Assembly: GCA_003543635.1 (NCBI GenBank)
Contig: DNAE01000101.1
Coordinates: forward strand, 2,317-12,354
Source of the DNA: Clostridiales bacterium
Lineage (GTDB): Bacteria > Bacillota > Clostridia > Saccharofermentanales > Saccharofermentanaceae
Direction: 5' to 3'
Length of the DNA: 10,038 nucleotides
This document shows positions 7,233 through 10,038 of the stretch, in pieces (position 1 is the first letter of the stretch; every line of letters starts with the position of its first letter). Position numbers and translations under genes: made by a program. The notes below the pieces were generated by a model. The model did no database searches. It saw only the letters and a program-made list of their open reading frames with translations, and was not told where the DNA came from.

Positions 7233-8240
7233 TCAGGTGTAACCCAGAAGTCCCCTTACGCTGACTTCTCCGCTCCTGATATCCTCTTCGCTCCCGTCGG
7301 TGAATCTGACCTTAAGGGTGTAGTCGGGATTTACCTCAAGGGCCCTGCCGATCCTGGGTGTCTCGCCGCTGTCGTGGACCGATACCACGCCCACGTCGTG
7401 TCCCGTGGTTATGCAGTGCTCCCTGTAGGAAGCCAGGAATAAATCTTCTCCGCTTCCGAGAAGGGAGGTCATGTTATCCAGTTCCTTTATGAATTCGGCG
7501 GCCAGGGCGGCTCTGTAAGTCTTCTTTCCCGTCTCCAGGAAGAGGGAGGAGGCCTTTTGGCGGATCTCCTCGGGGAAATCCGTTTCCTTCTCGTTTATGT
7601 TTATTCCGGTTCCGATGACGATGCTGCTTATAAGTCCGCTCTCGCTCTCGGAGGAAAGCTCGGTAAGAGTGCCGCTTATCTTCTTTCCGTTAAGTATGAT
7701 GTCGTTTACCCACTTGACGGAAGGGGTGATACCGCACACCTTTGAGATGGCATTTATGATGCATACCGAGGTCTTGGCGGTTATGGATGAGATATCCGAG
7801 GCGTTCCTTCCGGGGCGTATCAGGTAAGAGAGATAGACACCCTTTCCCTTGGGGGACTCAAAGGATCTGCCGAGTCTCCCTTTTCCCCTGGTCTGGTGAT
7901 CGGAAACGACCACGGTCCCCGTGGGGATCTTAGGGGAGGAGGCGATATCCTTAAGATAGTTGTTGGTGGAATCCACGCTATCAAGGAAGATGACATCCTT
8001 CATGCGCTCCTGTCCGAGGAAATGGAGGAGCTCACCATACCCCAGCTTATCCGGGCGGTTTTCCAGGAGATACCCTTTTTTGGTGGAGGAACTTATCTTA
8101 TATCCGTCGTTCCTCAGGGATTTGACCGCGGTGTTGACGGCGGCCCTGCTGATATCCAGCCTGTTGCTCAGATCTTCTCCGGAAACATACCCCTCGGATT
8201 CCAGAAGATAGGATAGGATGTGGTCTCTTGTCGAAAGCAT
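7233..8240 (-). CDS. birA: Bifunctional biotin-[acetyl-CoA-carboxylase] ligase and biotin repressor
   Basis: This 335-residue enzyme activates biotin to biotinyl-5'-AMP and attaches it to the lysine of carboxylase subunits; with its DNA-binding domain it also represses biotin genes. The N-terminal winged helix-turn-helix is intact (about residues 5-60: VSGEDLSNRL, SRAAVNTAVKSLRNDGY, STKKGYLL). The ligase core has DSVDSTNNYLKD (87-98), the nucleotide loop QTRGKGRLGRSF (116-127), KWVNDI (176-181), GKKISGTLTE (185-194) and GTGININ (210-216). A small SH3-like C-terminal domain runs from about 283. The start is firm: a TAG lies in frame four codons upstream. No Shine-Dalgarno site is visible, and an extended -10 sits six bases upstream, so the mRNA may be leaderless. 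It diverges from bioY, with a likely BirA operator between them. Its stop abuts the comEA stop. Confidence 0.95.
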   Translation of the reverse strand: MLSTRDHILSYLLESEGYVSGEDLSNRLDISRAAVNTAVKSLRNDGYKISSSTKKGYLLENRPDKLGYGELLHFLGQERMKDVIFLDSVDSTNNYLKDIASSPKIPTGTVVVSDHQTRGKGRLGRSFESPKGKGVYLSYLIRPGRNASDISSITAKTSVCIINAISKVCGITPSVKWVNDIILNGKKISGTLTELSSESESGLISSIVIGTGININEKETDFPEEIRQKASSLFLETGKKTYRAALAAEFIKELDNMTSLLGSGEDLFLASYREHCITTGHDVGVVSVHDSGETPRIGRALEVNPDYTLKVRFTDGSEEDIRSGEVSVRGLLGYT

Positions 8241-8246
8241 GGTTAT

Positions 8247-8255
8247 ATTCTATCA
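8247..8255 (-). promoter_or_regulatory. Extended -10 promoter of birA
   Basis: Read on the minus strand, TGA precedes TAGAAT, an extended -10 element with five of six matches to TATAAT. The -10 ends six bases before the birA ATG, so initiation at the usual distance falls on or within a base or two of the start codon. There is no convincing -35 hexamer, which is common for extended -10 promoters. The in-frame TAG stop that limits birA lies inside this element. Confidence 0.55.
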
Positions 8256-8261
8256 CATAAT

Positions 8262-8290
8262 TTGACACCGGGTGGGCGGTGTGCTAGATT
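8262..8290 (+). promoter_or_regulatory. Sigma-A-type promoter of bioY
   Basis: A perfect -35 TTGACA (8262-8267) is followed by a 17-base GC-rich spacer and a -10 TAGATT (8285-8290, four of six matches). Initiation would be near 8297, inside the left arm of the adjacent inverted repeat, leaving a leader of about 25 bases before the bioY ATG. Confidence 0.75.
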
Positions 8291-8323
8291 ATTGTAAATT
8301 TAAAAACGAAAGAGGTTTACAAT
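8291..8323 (+). promoter_or_regulatory. Likely BirA (biotin repressor) operator over the bioY start
   Basis: ATTGTAAA (8291-8298) and TTTACAAT (8316-8323) form a perfect 8-base inverted repeat. The known BirA operator consensus is TTGTAAACC, a spacer, then GGTTTACAA. Here the right arm GGTTTACAA (8314-8322) matches all nine bases. The left arm TTGTAAATT (8292-8300) matches seven. The spacer between the nine-base arms is 13, slightly shorter than the about 14-16 usually given. The left arm covers the predicted transcription start; the right arm overlaps the ribosome binding site (AAAGAGG, 8309-8315) and runs into the ATG. With birA divergent next door, BirA-biotinyl-AMP repression of bioY is the natural reading. 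I inferred this by eye; no motif scan was run. Confidence 0.8.
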
Positions 8324-8849
8324 GAAAACGAAAAATATGGCGATCATCGCTTTGTGCACCGCTCTCATTATCGTGGGAGCATACATAAAGATACCGCTTC
8401 CCACGGTACCTTTGACCTTACAGTGGTTCTTCGTAATGGCGATAGCGGACATCATAGGGAAGGGCAGAGCCTCCATCAGTGCCGGACTCTATGTCATCCT
8501 GGGTCTGGTGGGTCTTCCCGTATTCACCACCGGAGGCGGATTCTGGTCCATTCTGAGCCCCACCTTCGGATATTCCCTGGGATTCATCGTCACGGCCTTC
8601 CTTATCGGCTATTTGTCTGAGAAGGGAATGAACCTCTTCCTGGCAAATGCCATAGGAACGGCCGTCCTCTATGCCTTGGGAGGCGCCTACGGTTACGTTA
8701 TCCTTAACTTCTTCACCGAGGGCTCGGGCATAACCCTTAAGGCTCTCGTATGGTCCTTCATGGTGCTTCCCCTGCCCGGAGATATCATCAAGATAGTTGT
8801 GGCATCCATAGTTGCCAAGAGGGTAAAAAAAGCGGTACCCAACATTTAA
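8322..8849 (+). CDS. bioY: Biotin uptake ECF transporter substrate-binding subunit BioY
   Basis: This 175-residue integral membrane protein is the biotin-binding S component of an energy-coupling-factor importer. Hydrophobic segments span most of the length (about residues 5-25, 30-45, 50-68, 80-98, 106-130 and 140-166). Family landmarks are IPLPTVPLTLQ (24-34), GLPVFTTGGG (64-73), SPTFGYSLGF (79-88) and the C-terminal LPLPGDIIK (149-157). The short basic tail is normal. No EcfA ATPase or EcfT gene is adjacent, so it probably uses a shared energizing module encoded elsewhere. The ribosome binding site AAAGAGG lies six bases before the ATG, inside the BirA operator. No terminator is visible after the stop; the thrS leader promoter begins five bases later. 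Confidence 0.96.
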   Translation: MKTKNMAIIALCTALIIVGAYIKIPLPTVPLTLQWFFVMAIADIIGKGRASISAGLYVILGLVGLPVFTTGGGFWSILSPTFGYSLGFIVTAFLIGYLSEKGMNLFLANAIGTAVLYALGGAYGYVILNFFTEGSGITLKALVWSFMVLPLPGDIIKIVVASIVAKRVKKAVPNI

Positions 8850-8853
8850 ATCA

Positions 8854-8882
8854 TTGACAACCGGGTCCAAAAGTGACAAAAT
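8854..8882 (+). promoter_or_regulatory. Sigma-A-type promoter of the thrS T-box leader
   Basis: A perfect -35 TTGACA (8854-8859), a 17-base spacer and a -10 CAAAAT (8877-8882, four of six matches) lie just after bioY. Initiation near 8889 would start the RNA a few bases before the T-box Stem I, as expected for these leaders. Confidence 0.75.
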
Positions 8883-8888
8883 CCAACT

Positions 8889-9136
8889 GTTATCGATCAA
8901 AAGCGATGAAGGGGACACGTGCCCCGTTGTCAGGGTCTTACAGAGAATCGAAGTCACCGGCTGAAAGCTTCGAAGATCACGGACGGAAGCATACAACCCC
9001 GGAGCTGCAGGAGTAAAACCTAAGGGTGTGATCCTCGCCGTTTATCCGCGTTAAGGTGTAATGAGAGGCGCTAAGGCGCAATTTGGGTGGAACCGTGCAA
9101 CCATGCACCCCATTTATTACGGGGGCATGGTTTTTT
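8889..9136 (+). promoter_or_regulatory. T-box riboswitch leader, threonine type, upstream of thrS
   Basis: T-box leaders bind a tRNA; when it is uncharged the antiterminator forms and the downstream gene is transcribed. Stem I base: AGC (8902-8904) pairs with GCT (9004-9006), flanking a GATGA/GGA kink-turn, then GGGG (8911-8914) pairs with CCCC (8997-9000). Above it a small internal loop holds ACA at 8993-8995 followed by A8996, closed by GTGC (8919-8922) against GCAT (8989-8992). ACA is a Thr codon at the specifier position. The distal part has AGAGA, a TCGAAG/CTTCGA helix (8948-8953, 8968-8973) and the GNUG box GCTG (8960-8963). The T-box bulge is at 9088-9094 in GGGTGGAACCG, and its TGGA would pair with a UCCA acceptor end. 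Antiterminator: GGG (9085-9087) with CCC (9109-9111) and GTGC (9095-9098) with GCAC (9105-9108). The pairings were found by eye. Confidence 0.93.
9099..9136 (+). terminator. Regulated terminator of the thrS T-box
   Basis: AACCATGC (9099-9106) pairs with GCATGGTT (9125-9132), and CCCC (9108-9111) with GGGG (9121-9124), with A9107 bulged and a nine-base AT-rich loop, followed by a T run from 9131 to 9136. Its 5' arm overlaps the 3' arm of the antiterminator (9105-9111), so the two structures exclude each other. Confidence 0.93.
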
Positions 9137-9155
9137 ATATGCCCCGAGAATGAAC

Positions 9156-9160
9156 GGAGG
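9156..9160 (+). promoter_or_regulatory. Shine-Dalgarno site of thrS
   Basis: GGAGG lies eight bases before the ATG at 9169. An in-frame TGA at 9151-9153 and the T-box terminator just upstream exclude any earlier start, which fixes the short N-terminus of this ThrRS. Confidence 0.85.
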
Positions 9161-9168
9161 AAAGAGAA

Positions 9169-10038
9169 ATGGCAGATTTTAACAATGTCGAAGACAGAAA
9201 GAAGTTCAGACACACCGCTTCCCATATCATGGCTCAGGCGGTAAAGAGACTTTGGCCCGACACGAAGCTCGCCATAGGACCCGCCATCGAGGACGGTTTC
9301 TATTACGACTTCGACAGAGAGGAGCCCTTCTCCGAGGATGATCTCAAGAAGATCGAGGAGGAGATGAAGAAGATAGTCAAGGAGAACCTTCCCCTTGAAT
9401 ACTACGAGCTCCCCAGGGAAGAGGCCAGGAAGTTCATGGAGGATAAGGGCGAGATCTACAAGGTCCAGCTTATCGACGACCTTCCCGACGAGGCTACGAT
9501 CTCCTTCTACAAGCAGGGTGATTTTACTGATCTTTGCAAGGGCCCCCACGTTGAGTCCACCGGCGAGATCAAGGCATTTAAGCTTACTTCCATAGCAGGT
9601 GCCTACTGGAGGGGAGATTCCAAGAATAAGATGCTCCAGAGGATCTACGGAACCGCTTTCCCCGACAAGGCTCAGCTCAAGGAGCACCTGGACAGGATCG
9701 AAGAAGCCAAGAAGAGGGATCACAATAAGCTGGGCCGTGAGCTGGAATACTTCACGACCGTCGATTACATCGGCCAGGGCCTCCCCATCATCCTTCCCAA
9801 GGGCGCGAAGACCATTCAGCTCATGCAGAGATGGATCGAGGATCTGGAGGCATCAAGGGGTTGCCAGCTCACGAAGACACCTTACTTTGCCAAGAGGGAT
9901 CTTTACAAGATCTCCGGCCACTGGGATCACTATCGTGACGGCATGTTCATTCTGGGCGACCCGGACGATGAGACCAAGGAGTGCTTTGCCCTGCGCCCCA
10001 TGACCTGCCCCTTCCAGTACCCGGTGTTCCTGAACCGC
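9169..10038 (+). CDS. thrS: Threonyl-tRNA synthetase, N-terminal part (truncated by window edge), lacking TGS domain
   Basis: The first 290 codons are present; the gene continues beyond the right edge. ThrRS charges tRNA-Thr in the cytosol. Residues about 13-185 are the editing (second additional) domain that hydrolyses Ser-tRNA-Thr: HTASH at 15-19 supplies the HxxxH pair and DLCKGPH at 121-127 supplies C123 and H127, so the editing site looks complete. GPAIEDGFYYDFD (37-49) is typical. The class II catalytic core begins near 195. ALRPMTCPFQYPVF (274-287) is motif 2 with the zinc-ligand Cys at 280. The usual N-terminal TGS domain of about 60 residues is missing: the protein begins only 14 residues before the editing motif. 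An upstream in-frame stop shows this is not a start-choice error. Expression is set by the T-box leader. Confidence 0.96.
   Translation, partial: MADFNNVEDRKKFRHTASHIMAQAVKRLWPDTKLAIGPAIEDGFYYDFDREEPFSEDDLKKIEEEMKKIVKENLPLEYYELPREEARKFMEDKGEIYKVQLIDDLPDEATISFYKQGDFTDLCKGPHVESTGEIKAFKLTSIAGAYWRGDSKNKMLQRIYGTAFPDKAQLKEHLDRIEEAKKRDHNKLGRELEYFTTVDYIGQGLPIILPKGAKTIQLMQRWIEDLEASRGCQLTKTPYFAKRDLYKISGHWDHYRDGMFILGDPDDETKECFALRPMTCPFQYPVFLNR

Noticed and set aside
7896..8216. Plus-strand frame of 106 codons opposite the birA N-terminus
   Set aside because: It lies over the conserved HTH and the start of the ligase core of birA, and has no ribosome binding site or recognisable domain.
8831..8872. Possible terminator hairpin after bioY from GGTACCC and GGGTCC
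   Set aside because: The arms do not pair cleanly, the loop is long, and no T-run follows; the segment is better explained as the -35/-10 region of the thrS leader.
8979..8985. ACG triplets as the T-box specifier
   Set aside because: They fall in the upper Stem I helix, not in the internal loop next to the CCCCGGAGCT base strand. ACA at 8993-8995 sits in that loop and is followed by the expected purine.
9599..10003. Plus-strand frame of 134 codons within thrS
   Set aside because: It is an out-of-frame reading of thrS; the thrS frame carries the editing and zinc-site motifs through the same bases.
1..10038. Mobile element, CRISPR array, prophage or genomic island
   Set aside because: No direct-repeat arrays, transposase or integrase motifs, terminal inverted repeats or shift in codon use were seen; every large stretch is accounted for by housekeeping genes.

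Overview
The window is ordinary-looking chromosomal DNA from a Gram-positive anaerobe, most likely a member of the Clostridia (Bacillota). The evidence is the gene order uppS-cdsA-dxr-rseP, a nadD/yqeK-rsfS block, a T-box leader in front of thrS, an HTH-bearing BirA beside bioY, and Shine-Dalgarno sites of the GGAGG type. The DNA is about half GC, and its genes use AGG for Arg and ATA for Ile freely. The genus cannot be fixed from the sequence. Codon use looks uniform across the window, and I see no insertion sequence, prophage, CRISPR array, rRNA or tRNA.

Layout. Bases 1-6525 form a tightly packed rightward operon: the 3' end of uppS, then cdsA, dxr, rseP, purD, a fused nadD-yqeK gene and rsfS. 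Neighbours overlap by 4-10 bases or are separated by 17-41 bases, and an intrinsic terminator follows rsfS at 6533-6574. A solitary comEA gene (6615-7232) comes next, with its stop codon abutting the stop codon of the convergent, leftward birA (7233-8240). The 81-base birA-bioY divergent region carries a bioY promoter, a BirA-type inverted repeat that overlaps the bioY ribosome binding site and start codon, and an extended -10 for birA that predicts a leaderless transcript. bioY (8322-8849) is followed by a sigma-A-type promoter and a full T-box leader (about 8889-9136). This controls thrS, which starts at 9169 and runs off the right edge.

How the genes work together. UppS and Dxr act in isoprenoid and undecaprenyl-phosphate synthesis, CdsA makes CDP-diacylglycerol for phospholipids, and RseP is an intramembrane protease: together an envelope block. 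PurD (purine synthesis), NadD-YqeK (NAD synthesis plus Ap4A breakdown) and RsfS (ribosome silencing) form a nucleotide and translation-state block on the same transcript. BirA and BioY form a biotin sensing, ligation and uptake pair, probably feedback-controlled by BirA. thrS expression is probably set by uncharged tRNA-Thr, read by an ACA specifier.

I do not see a convincing undescribed system. The points most worth a second look are the NadD-YqeK fusion, the BirA operator placed over the bioY start, the apparently leaderless birA mRNA, the ThrRS without a TGS domain, and the placement of purD inside the envelope/NAD operon.
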